Notes under the pieces: generated by a model
What the model saw: only the letters and a program-made list of their open reading frames with translations
Told to the model about the DNA's origin: nothing
Database searches by the model: none
Program-made: the position numbers and the translations under genes
Assembly: GCF_016464705.1 (NCBI RefSeq)
Contig: NZ_JAEHOB010000001.1
Coordinates: 530,721-594,720 of the forward strand
Origin: Qaidamihabitans albus
GTDB lineage: Bacteria; Actinomycetota; Actinomycetes; Mycobacteriales; Pseudonocardiaceae
Length of the DNA stretch: 64,000 nucleotides
Reading direction: 5' to 3'
Part shown: one piece after another, positions 1-7,031 of the stretch
Layout of the letters: each line of letters begins with the position of its first letter
Numbering within the stretch: position 1 is the stretch's first letter

Positions 1-399
1 TCGGGTGACCCGGCGACGGGCCCTGCGTCGATCTACTACTCGCCGGGCACCGGCGCGCAGGGAGTGTGGGGTGCGATCCGGCGGAAGTGGGCGGCGCTGG
101 GCTGGGAGCGGGGCCCGATGGGGTACCCGGCGACGGACGAGCGACCGACGCCGGACGGCGTGGGCCGGTACAACCACTTCTCGAAGGCGGCGTCGATCTA
201 CTGGTCGCCCGGCAACGGTGCGCACGAGGTGTACGGTGCGATCCGCCGGCGCTGGGCCTCGCTCGGCTGGGAGCGGTCGTACCTGGGCTACCCGACCAGC
301 GGGGAGTTCAGCGTCAGCGGCGGCAGGCGGAACAACTTCCAGCACGGCTACATCCGCTGGTACAGCAGCACCAGCGCCGTCGTCGACCGCCGCTACTGA
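1..399 (+). CDS. LGFP-repeat cell-wall protein, C-terminal fragment
   Basis: This is the 3' end of a gene that enters from the left edge; 132 codons are visible before the TGA. The fragment consists of LGFP-type repeats with the recurring pattern G-x-I-x-x-K/R-W-x-x-L-G-W-E-x-x-x-L/M-G-Y-P-x-x-x-E, seen twice (about residues 22-45 and 78-101), each followed by a Y-N-x-F or N-N-F-Q-x-G-x-I-x-W segment. In Corynebacteriales and Pseudonocardiaceae such repeats occur at the C-terminus of secreted proteins and are thought to hold them to the cell envelope. The N-terminal (catalytic?) domain lies outside the window, so the enzyme class cannot be told. Confidence 0.8.
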   Translation, partial: SGDPATGPASIYYSPGTGAQGVWGAIRRKWAALGWERGPMGYPATDERPTPDGVGRYNHFSKAASIYWSPGNGAHEVYGAIRRRWASLGWERSYLGYPTSGEFSVSGGRRNNFQHGYIRWYSSTSAVVDRRY

Positions 400-409
400 C
401 TCGCCCGCC

Positions 410-455
410 CTCGTGAGTGTGAAACCGCGTTCTAACTCGGTTTCACACTCACGAG
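410..455. repeat. 46-bp palindromic repeat, copy 1 (likely two-way terminator)
   Basis: The inverted repeat CTCGTGAGTGTGAAACCG...CGGTTTCACACTCACGAG lies between two convergent genes. It belongs to a family with CTCGTGAGT/ACTCACGAG ends and a central GTTCTAAC or GTTAGAAC; other copies are near 7.0, 18.6, 20.2, 47.6 and 53.1 kb. The leftward gene ends inside it, so its last codons and TAG stop come from the repeat. Confidence 0.8.
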
Positions 456-1091
456 GGCGCGGACCACGTGACCGGCGCGGACCTCGACGTCCAGCGTGTG
501 CCCGCCTTCCAGAGGGCAACGAGCGGCGATCGCGCGGCCGTCCAGTTCGCCGGCCTGCCGGACCCACTCCAGCCAGGCCAGCACGTCCGGCGCGGCGCCG
601 GTGACCGTTTCCGCGGGCAGGCCCCACGCGGCCTCCACCCCGGCGACGGCGCGCAGGTAGCAGTGCAGCGACCACGGCACCGTGGCCAGCCGCGCGAGCA
701 CGGCCAGCGCCGCGTTCTCGTCCGGCACCGTCACCTCGCGGAGACCCTCGGCGAGACCCACCGGCCGCGCGTCCGGCCGCACGCGCAGCACCACCCCACG
801 GCGCCCGTCCGGCGGCGGTGCCGGAAGCCGGACCGGCGGTCCCGGGAGCAGCTCCGGAACCGCCGGGCCCCACGGGCGGACGGCCGCGACGAGCGCATCC
901 AGCCCGCCGCACGCCGTCGTCCGGCCCGTCGGCGCCGTCACCAGCCAGCCGCCGGGACACGCGCTCACCCGCAAACCCGGCCGGGCGGCCAGCCGCAGCG
1001 CCGCGTGCGCGGCGGCCGTCCTGGCCGGCAGGCCGGCGAACCACGGCCGTGTCCAGTCGGCGGCCGTGCGATCCCCGCAGGCTCCGCACAT
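432..1091 (-). CDS. Hypothetical protein
   Basis: I do not recognise a family in this 219-residue protein. It begins with a Cys-rich M-C-G-A-C-G segment and is rich in Ala, Arg, Pro and Trp. No signal peptide, membrane span or nucleotide-binding motif is visible. Its ATG directly follows the TAG of the upstream SDR gene, so it is the last gene of the leftward operon that starts at the asparaginase gene. The final residues (A-L-V-S-V-K-P-S) are encoded by an arm of the palindromic repeat, which suggests that the original C-terminus has been replaced. Position makes an accessory role in the same catabolic pathway likely, but that is inference only. Confidence 0.6.
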   Translation of the reverse strand: MCGACGDRTAADWTRPWFAGLPARTAAAHAALRLAARPGLRVSACPGGWLVTAPTGRTTACGGLDALVAAVRPWGPAVPELLPGPPVRLPAPPPDGRRGVVLRVRPDARPVGLAEGLREVTVPDENAALAVLARLATVPWSLHCYLRAVAGVEAAWGLPAETVTGAAPDVLAWLEWVRQAGELDGRAIAARCPLEGGHTLDVEVRAGHVVRALVSVKPS

Positions 1092-1790
1092 CTACGGCAT
1101 CACATCCCCGGAGTTCGGGCCGAGCGTCTGCCCGACGAACAGGTTCCCGCCCGGATCGCTCGCCAGCAGCACCGCGGCCGGGGCCACCTCCTCCGGGGTG
1201 CCGAACCGGCCGAGCGGCAGCTCGGCCCGCTTGGCCACCTTCCATTCCTCGGTGATGCCCGCGACCATCGGTGTCTCGATCGGCCCAGGCGCGATCGCGT
1301 TGACCAGCACGCCCCGATCGGCGACCTCCAGCGCGAGCGACTTGGTGAGCCCGAGCACCCCGGCCTTGGCCGCCGAGTAGTGCGCCAGCCCGCGGCCGCC
1401 CTTGATCCCGAGCTGCGAGGCGATGTTGACGACCCGGCCGAAGCCACGCTCGACCATGCCCGGCACGACGTGGCGGCAGCACAGGAACACCCCGGTGAGG
1501 TCGACCGCGATCGTCTCCGCCCACGTCTGCGCCGACATCTCGGTCAGCGGCGACTCGGTCAGGATGCCCGCGGAGTTGACCAGTACGTCGATCCGGCCGA
1601 GCCGCCGGTTCGCCTCCTCGACCGCCGCGCGCACCGAGTCCTCGTCGGTGACGTCGATGCGGACGGCGGCTTCCGCACGGTCGGCCACGACCACCTCGGC
1701 GCCCTCGCGGGCGTAGGCCGCCGCGATCGCGCGGCCGATGCCGCCGGTCCCGCCGACCACGAGCGCGGTCCGGTTCTCCAGTAGTGGCAA
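1092..1790 (-). CDS. SDR-family NAD(P)-dependent oxidoreductase
   Basis: A classical short-chain dehydrogenase/reductase of 232 residues. The Rossmann cofactor motif G-G-T-G-G-I-G-R is near residue 11, NSAG follows near residue 75, and the active site has Ser (N-I-A-S-Q) and Y-S-A-A-K. An N-A-I-A-P-G-P-I-x-T-P segment follows, as usual in FabG-like members. I place the start at a TTG because GAGGAGG stands six bases upstream and the previous gene ends ten bases before it; an in-frame ATG further upstream would overlap that gene. The substrate is unknown. The operon with a second SDR, an MFS carrier and two amide hydrolases suggests oxidation of a hydroxy or keto intermediate. Confidence 0.85.
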   Translation of the reverse strand: MPLLENRTALVVGGTGGIGRAIAAAYAREGAEVVVADRAEAAVRIDVTDEDSVRAAVEEANRRLGRIDVLVNSAGILTESPLTEMSAQTWAETIAVDLTGVFLCCRHVVPGMVERGFGRVVNIASQLGIKGGRGLAHYSAAKAGVLGLTKSLALEVADRGVLVNAIAPGPIETPMVAGITEEWKVAKRAELPLGRFGTPEEVAPAAVLLASDPGGNLFVGQTLGPNSGDVMP

Positions 1791-1800
1791 GGGAGCCTCC

Positions 1801-2553
1801 TCAGGTCGGCATCCGGACGGTGAGCCCACCGTCGACGATCACGGCCTGCCCGGTGATGTACGACGCCTCCGGCGAGGTGAGGAAGCGGATCGCCGCCGCC
1901 ACCTCCTCCGGCCGTCCCGCCCGGCCGAGCGGGATGCCCCGCCCCGCCCGGTCGAGCCCGTCCGGGCCGAGCGAGTTGACCGGGTCCAGCGACTGCGGCG
2001 TGACGACGTATCCGGGAATCACCGTGTTGACACGGATTCCGCGCGGCGCGAGCTCCACCGCGAGACTCCGGCACAGCCCGAGCACGCCCGCCTTCGCCGC
2101 CGCGTAGTGCGCGTGCTCGGCCCAGCCGTACACGCCGCCCGCGATCGACGACACCGCCACCAGCGCACCGCCGTCCATCAGCGCGGCGGCCGAGCGCAGG
2201 GTGCGCAGCACCCCGGCGAGATCGACCGACAGCATGTCGTCCCACGCGGCGTCGGTGAGCTCGGCGAGCGCCGCCCTGTGCAGCACCCCGGCGTTGGCCA
2301 CCGCGATGTCGAGCCTGCCCCATTCGGCCACGGCTCGCTGCGCGAACGCCTCGACCTGCGCGGAGTCGCGCACGTCCACCTCGTGCACCACGCATTCGCC
2401 ACCGGCCGCCCGGACTGCCCTGACCGTCTCCAGTGGATCGTGCGGATCGCCCGGAAAGGTGCCGAGCACGGTCCGCACACCGCGCTCGGCGTAGGCGACG
2501 GCGAGCCCGCGGCCGATCCCGCTCGCGGCGCCGGTGATGGCCGCTACCGTCAT
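1801..2553 (-). CDS. SDR-family NAD(P)-dependent oxidoreductase
   Basis: The second short-chain dehydrogenase of the operon (250 residues). It shows T-G-A-A-S-G-I-G-R-G at residues 7-16, N-A-G-V near residue 87, V-S-S-I for the catalytic Ser and H-Y-A-A-A-K for Tyr/Lys, with V-I-P-G-Y-V-x-T-P after it. The ATG overlaps the stop of the MFS gene by four bases (ATGA), so translation is probably coupled to the transporter. Low similarity to the neighbouring SDR outside the family motifs argues for two distinct reactions rather than a recent duplication. The substrate cannot be read from the sequence. Confidence 0.87.
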   Translation of the reverse strand: MTVAAITGAASGIGRGLAVAYAERGVRTVLGTFPGDPHDPLETVRAVRAAGGECVVHEVDVRDSAQVEAFAQRAVAEWGRLDIAVANAGVLHRAALAELTDAAWDDMLSVDLAGVLRTLRSAAALMDGGALVAVSSIAGGVYGWAEHAHYAAAKAGVLGLCRSLAVELAPRGIRVNTVIPGYVVTPQSLDPVNSLGPDGLDRAGRGIPLGRAGRPEEVAAAIRFLTSPEASYITGQAVIVDGGLTVRMPT

Positions 2554-3881
2554 CCCTCGAGCACCTCCGCCTTGCGGGCGCCGAACATCACGAACCCGGA
2601 GAGGAACGTGCCGACCGCGCCGACGATCAGCGCCGCCTCGCCCCAGTCGCTTCCGGCCGCGAGCAGGGCCGTCACGATCGCGCCGGCCAGGATGGCGCCC
2701 GGCTGGGACAGCGCGTTGAGGAACGCGGTGCCGGTGGCGCGGCAGCGCGTGTCGTAGCACTCGCCCATGTAGAACAACAGCGCGGCGTACGGGCCGACGA
2801 GGAAGAACATGCCGAGGGAGTAGAGCACGATGACGGCGATCGTTGCGTCGGCGACGGTGAGCATGAGCGCGAACAGCACGCCGGAGGTGATCCAGCCGAA
2901 CGCGATGACGTTGCGGCGTCCCAGCTTGTCCCCGATCCAGCCGTGCGTCACGTAGCCGAGGTAGCCAACCGCGTTGATCACGATCAGCATCAGCAGCGAG
3001 TTCGAGAAGCTGACCTGCTTGCCCTCGGTGAGCACCGTGGTGCCGAGCACGCTGAACACCTGGATGCCGAACCAGTTGGTGAACCAGGCGAAGCCGAGCA
3101 CGAGCGTGTTGCGCAGCGCAGCGCCGCGGAAGATCGCCACCAGCGGGGTGGACGCCTGGTCCTCCACCCCGTAGGCCCTGGCCAGTTCGGCGGCCTCCGC
3201 GCCCTTGCCTGCCTTGCGCAGCTTCCGCAGCTCCAGTTCGAGCTCGAACTGCGGGCTCTCCCGCAGGCCCCGGCGCATCAGGGCGATCAGGAGCGCGGGG
3301 AACACGGCGAGCAGGAAGCAGCCCCGCCAGCCGATCAGCGGCAGGAACACGGCGACGAACGCGGCGGCCAGCAGCACGCCGAGCGGCCAGCCGCCCTGCA
3401 CGAGGCTGTAGACGAGGCCACGCCGCTTCTTGATCGCCTCGTCCTCGGTGACCGCGTAGATTTCGTTGAGGTACGTGGCGTTCACGGCCTGCTCGGAGAG
3501 CCCGAGACCGCCGAGCGCCCGCACGCCGACGAGGTAGGCCGCGTTCGGTGTCGCGGCGGTGGCCGCCGAGGCGAGCGCCGTGCCGGACACCGTGAGGATC
3601 ATGCCCTTGCGGCGGCCGATCCGGTCCACGACCGGCCCGACGCCCAGCGCGAACACCGCGGTCCCGACGGAGACCAAAGTAGACACCAGTGCCGCCGTGG
3701 CCGCGGTCCAGCCGAACGCCCCGGCGATCTCGGGCAGCAGGGTGCCGAACATGATGTAGTCGAAGACGGCGAACAGCCACGCGAAGAAGGCGATGATCGT
3801 CGCCTTCCGGGTGGCGCGGACACCGATGCGCGGGAACGTCTTCGTCGTTCCCGGCGTGCTTGCCGTGGGAGTTCCGGACAT
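2550..3881 (-). CDS. MFS transporter (MHS/AAHS-like importer)
   Basis: A 443-residue carrier with about twelve hydrophobic segments. It has the major-facilitator loop motif G-P-V-V-D-R-I-G-R-R-K after helix 2 and a second copy, G-W-I-G-D-K-L-G-R-R-N, after helix 8. The long charged loop between helices 6 and 7 (E-L-E-L-E-L-R-K-L-R-K) is typical. The layout resembles metabolite:H+ or aromatic/organic-acid symporters, so uptake of the substrate of this operon is likely. I start at the ATG preceded by GGAAGGG; the reading frame is open further upstream, but the extra residues are Arg/Pro-rich and not membrane-like. It is coupled to the next SDR by an ATGA overlap. Confidence 0.85.
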   Translation of the reverse strand: MSGTPTASTPGTTKTFPRIGVRATRKATIIAFFAWLFAVFDYIMFGTLLPEIAGAFGWTAATAALVSTLVSVGTAVFALGVGPVVDRIGRRKGMILTVSGTALASAATAATPNAAYLVGVRALGGLGLSEQAVNATYLNEIYAVTEDEAIKKRRGLVYSLVQGGWPLGVLLAAAFVAVFLPLIGWRGCFLLAVFPALLIALMRRGLRESPQFELELELRKLRKAGKGAEAAELARAYGVEDQASTPLVAIFRGAALRNTLVLGFAWFTNWFGIQVFSVLGTTVLTEGKQVSFSNSLLMLIVINAVGYLGYVTHGWIGDKLGRRNVIAFGWITSGVLFALMLTVADATIAVIVLYSLGMFFLVGPYAALLFYMGECYDTRCRATGTAFLNALSQPGAILAGAIVTALLAAGSDWGEAALIVGAVGTFLSGFVMFGARKAEVLEG

Positions 3882-3930
3882 GGGAGTGCCCTTCCAGGAA
3901 GACACAGTGCGTACGGGTCGGGGAGCGGGG

Positions 3931-4809
3931 TCAAGCGCGCGGGGACCGCGCCAGGAAGTCGTCGGCGATCTCGTCGAAGGTCGCCCAGCGCACACCTTCG
4001 TGGCCGCTGATGTGCTCGATGAGTCGTTGCAGCATCAGCAGTGTCTGCGGGCGGCCGGACACGTCGGGGTGGATCGTCATGGTGAACGCGGCGTAGTCCA
4101 GCTCCTGGTACACCCAGTCGAACTGGTCGCGCCACAGCTGTTCCAGGTGGCGCGGGTTGACGAACCCGTGGCTGTTGGCGCTGGCCTTCACGAACATCAT
4201 CGGCGGCAGGTCGTCGAGGTACCAGTTGGCGGGGATCTCGACGAGCCCGGTCTCCTGCCCGCGCACGAGCGGCTTCATCCACTCCTGGGCGGGCCGGGAG
4301 TAGTCGATCTTCGTCCAGCTGTCCCCGACCCGCACGTAGTACGGCGTGAAGTCGTCGTGCATCAACGAGTGGTCGTACTTGATGCCGCGTTCCAGCAGGA
4401 GCTCGTTGGTGACCGGGGAGAACTCCCACCACGGCGCGACGTAGCCGGTGGGCGGGTTGCCGGTCAGCTTCTCGATGAGTTCGATGCTGCGGTCCAGGAT
4501 CGCGCTCTCCTGCTCGCGGGTCATCGCGACCGGGTTCTCGTGTGAGTAGCCGTGCGCGCCGATCTCGTGCCCCGCGTCGACCACCATGCGGGTCTGGTCG
4601 GGGAACGTCTCCAGCGAGTGGCCGGGAACGAACCACGTGGTGCGCAGGTCGTTGCGCTCGAAGAGGCGGAGCAGCCGGGGGACGCCGACCTCCCCGGCGA
4701 ACAGCCCGCGGGAGATGTCACACGGGGAGTCCTCACCGCCGTACGAGCCGAGCCAGCCGGCGACGGCGTCGACGTCCACGCCGAACGCGACGAGAATTTC
4801 CTTGGCCAT
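3931..4809 (-). CDS. Polysaccharide deacetylase-family amidohydrolase (PgdA/PuuE/imidase type)
   Basis: A 292-residue NodB-fold hydrolase. The metal and catalytic residues of the Helicobacter PgdA/PuuE branch are present: D12 and D14 in F-G-V-D-V-D and the pair H86/H90 in A-H-G-Y-S-H, followed by A-P-W-W-E-F-S and a late M-T-I-H-P segment. There is no signal peptide, so it acts in the cytoplasm. In this branch known enzymes include allantoinase-like PuuE and cyclic imide hydrolases as well as deacetylases, so a small amide or imide is more likely as substrate than cell wall. It lies six bases downstream of the asparaginase gene and upstream of the MFS gene. Confidence 0.85.
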   Translation of the reverse strand: MAKEILVAFGVDVDAVAGWLGSYGGEDSPCDISRGLFAGEVGVPRLLRLFERNDLRTTWFVPGHSLETFPDQTRMVVDAGHEIGAHGYSHENPVAMTREQESAILDRSIELIEKLTGNPPTGYVAPWWEFSPVTNELLLERGIKYDHSLMHDDFTPYYVRVGDSWTKIDYSRPAQEWMKPLVRGQETGLVEIPANWYLDDLPPMMFVKASANSHGFVNPRHLEQLWRDQFDWVYQELDYAAFTMTIHPDVSGRPQTLLMLQRLIEHISGHEGVRWATFDEIADDFLARSPRA

Positions 4810-4814
4810 GAGCC

Positions 4815-5798
4815 TTAGTTCCTTTCGGTCAGAGACGAGCGCCCGCGCAGCTCACCGGCGACCCTGGCGGGATCGCGGTAGCAGCCGAGCAGGGCGGTGA
4901 GCAGCACGCGTGCCTGTGCGGGACGCAGGTCGCCGACCGGAACGGCCCCCGCCTCGACGAGGTCGATGCCGCCGCCGTTGCGGTACAGCTGCGCGACCGG
5001 GCCGGCGTGCACGCGCGTGGAGAGGGCCACGACGACCCCCGTATCGGTCAGCCGGGCCACGGCATCCCGGATCGCCGGGTTCGCGTTGCCCGCGCCGGTG
5101 GCCTCGAGCACCACCCCGCTCGCGCCCGCCGCGACCACGGCGTCGAGAGCGACCGGGTCGGTGCCGGGATAGCAGGCCACCACGTCGACCCGGACGCCGC
5201 CGAGGTCGAAGGCGGCCAGGTCGAGCGCCGCCGAGCGGGCGGGTGCGGTGGTGAGCTCGACGGTTCCGTCCAGGACGTGGCCGATCGGGCCGCCGTCCGG
5301 CGCGGAGAACGCGGCGGGCGCCAGGGTGTGCGTCTTGCGCGTGCCGCGGGCGGTGAAGACCTGCCCGCCGAAGGTGATCAGTACTCCGTGGTCGCGGGCC
5401 GCGGTTGCGGCGGCGACCGTGATGGCGTCCGCGAGGTTGCGCGGGCCGTCACCGTCCGGCGCGTCGGCGGGCAGCTGCGCTCCGGTGAACACGACGGGCC
5501 TCGGATCGGTGTGGAACAGCTCGGCGAGGAACGCCGTCTCCTCCATGCTGTCGGTGCCGTGCGTGACGACGACGCCGAGCACGTCGGGGTCGGTGAGCGC
5601 GGCGTGTGCCCGGTGCACGATCTCGCGCATCTCCCGCGGGGACAGCAGGTAGCTGCCGAGGCAGAACACGTCGGCCCCGTCCAGCACGACCCCAGGATCG
5701 ACCGGCAGGCGCTGCAGCAGCGCGCTCGCGTCGTCGTGGGCGACGCCCCGGCGGGTCGCGATGGTTCCGCCGGTGGACAGGACGACGACTCTACGCAC
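4815..5798 (-). CDS. L-asparaginase-family amidohydrolase
   Basis: A 327-residue type I/II asparaginase-like enzyme. Both catalytic threonine motifs are present: T-G-G-T-I-A near residue 10 and V-T-H-G-T-D-S near residue 80, the second giving the Thr-Asp pair. The family hydrolyses Asn or Gln side-chain amides to the acid and ammonia. No signal peptide is seen. The GTG start is preceded by GAGGAGG at eight bases; an upstream in-frame ATG would add ten residues made from that ribosome site. This is the first gene of the leftward operon, directly behind two LacI boxes. With the imidase-like neighbour it could act as a half-amidase rather than a true asparaginase. Confidence 0.88.
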   Translation of the reverse strand: MRRVVVLSTGGTIATRRGVAHDDASALLQRLPVDPGVVLDGADVFCLGSYLLSPREMREIVHRAHAALTDPDVLGVVVTHGTDSMEETAFLAELFHTDPRPVVFTGAQLPADAPDGDGPRNLADAITVAAATAARDHGVLITFGGQVFTARGTRKTHTLAPAAFSAPDGGPIGHVLDGTVELTTAPARSAALDLAAFDLGGVRVDVVACYPGTDPVALDAVVAAGASGVVLEATGAGNANPAIRDAVARLTDTGVVVALSTRVHAGPVAQLYRNGGGIDLVEAGAVPVGDLRPAQARVLLTALLGCYRDPARVAGELRGRSSLTERN

Positions 5799-5823
5799 GC
5801 GATGAACCTCCTCGAGCAAATTG

Positions 5824-5850
5824 CCCAAACGTTTGGGCCAAACGTTTGGG
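5824..5850. promoter_or_regulatory. Two tandem LacI-type operators
   Basis: Two palindromes with the AAACGTTT core stand side by side: CCCAAACGTTTGGG and GCCAAACGTTTGGG, centres 13 bp apart, sharing one base. The central CpG and A/T-rich half sites are the classic form of a LacI/GalR-family box. They lie between the divergent asparaginase operon and the LacI-family gene, so both are probably controlled from here. Confidence 0.88.
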
Positions 5851-5879
5851 TATCATGGCTCAGAGGATGGCCGGAGTCA

Positions 5880-6965
5880 ATGAACCCGCTGTTACGATCC
5901 TGGAAAACCGTTCGGCGGCTGAGGCGGAGCGAGCAATTGGGAGCGGACAGAACGCCGCCGGTGACCCTGCGGATGCTCGCCGATCGGCTGGGGCTGCACG
6001 TGTCCACGGTGTCGCGCGTGCTGCACGCCAAGCCGGACGAGAGTCACCGCGCGGCCTCAAGCGCGACGGTCGAGCGCATCCGCAGGCTCGCCGACGAACT
6101 CGGCTACCGGCCCAATCCGCACGCGACTAGCCTGCGGACCCGGCGCAGCAACCTCGTCGGCGTGCTCGTGCCCAGGCTGTCGGACATCGTGCTCGCGACG
6201 ATCTACGAGGGGATCGAGGAGTCCGCGGGCGAACACGGCCTCTCCACCTTCGTCACCAACACGCGCGACGTCCCCGGCATCCAGCGCGCCCGCACGGAGA
6301 TGGTGCTGGCGCGCAGGGTCGACGGAATGATCTTCGGAGATGCCTATGTCGACGCGGAGTTCCTCGGCGAGGTCGCCGCGAGGGGTGTTCCGTTCGTGCT
6401 CGTCAGCAGGCGGGCAGGGGACTATCCGTCGGTGACGTGCGACGACTACCTCGGTGGCCGGATGCTCGGCGAGCACCTGCTCGGCCTCGGGCACCGCGAC
6501 GTCGCCGTCGTCGCGGGCGAGCCGTACGCGAGCACCGGCATCGACCGCACGGGCGGCTTCGTCGACGCCTACGCCGACGCCGGGGTCGAGATACCGCGGC
6601 ACCGGATCGTGCACTCGCGGTTCGACGCGCGGGGCGGGCACGAGGCCACCGAAGCGCTGCTCGCCGGGGGCGAGCGGCCGTCGGCGATCTTCGCGGTGAA
6701 CGACTTCGCCGCGATCGGTGCCTTCGGGGCGGTGCGCGACCAGGGGCTGCGGGTGGGTGCCGACATCGCCGTGGCCGGCTTCAACGACACCCCGTTGGCC
6801 GCGGAACTGCCGGTGCCGTTGACCACGGTGCGCTCACCGATGCACGAGATGGGCCGCCGCGGGATCGACCTGCTGGCCCGGCTGCTGCAGGGCGAGCACG
6901 TCGAGTCGGAACGCCTGCGCCCCGAACTCATGATCCGCGCGTCCACCCACCCCACCGCCTCGTGA
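5880..6965 (+). CDS. LacI-family transcriptional regulator
   Basis: A 361-residue repressor. The N-terminal helix-turn-helix reads V-T-L-R-M-L-A-D-R-L-G-L-H-V-S-T-V-S-R-V-L, followed by the hinge Y-R-P-N-P-H-A, then a periplasmic-binding-protein-like effector domain (V-G-V-L-V-P-R... to the end; A-V-N-D-F-A-A-I-G and V-A-G-F-N-D are typical). The start is uncertain: ATG at 5880, TTG at 5937 with GGAG seven bases upstream, and GTG at 5961 all fit, and the latter two are closer to the usual distance before the HTH. The effector is probably the substrate of the divergent operon. The stop codon falls in a palindromic repeat arm. Confidence 0.88.
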   Translation: MNPLLRSWKTVRRLRRSEQLGADRTPPVTLRMLADRLGLHVSTVSRVLHAKPDESHRAASSATVERIRRLADELGYRPNPHATSLRTRRSNLVGVLVPRLSDIVLATIYEGIEESAGEHGLSTFVTNTRDVPGIQRARTEMVLARRVDGMIFGDAYVDAEFLGEVAARGVPFVLVSRRAGDYPSVTCDDYLGGRMLGEHLLGLGHRDVAVVAGEPYASTGIDRTGGFVDAYADAGVEIPRHRIVHSRFDARGGHEATEALLAGGERPSAIFAVNDFAAIGAFGAVRDQGLRVGADIAVAGFNDTPLAAELPVPLTTVRSPMHEMGRRGIDLLARLLQGEHVESERLRPELMIRASTHPTAS

Positions 6966-7031
6966 GTCTGAAACAGAGTCAGCTCCGCCTTGCGGGGACA
7001 CCCGCACCCGAGCTGGTTCCTCACTCACGAG
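6959..7031. repeat. Expanded palindromic repeat, copy 2
   Basis: CTCGTGAGT at the left and ACTCACGAG at the right form the same outer arms as the 46-bp repeat family, but with a longer 55-base centre that holds a further CAGCTC/GAGCTG pair. The stop codons of both convergent genes (lacI-like and luxR-like) lie in the arms. It is likely a shared terminator. Confidence 0.6.

Noticed and set aside
2943-4010. Long plus-strand frames antisense to the MFS and deacetylase genes
   Set aside because: Their His/Gln/Arg/Glu-rich composition is that of reverse-complement frames and no domain is visible; the minus-strand genes have clear family motifs.
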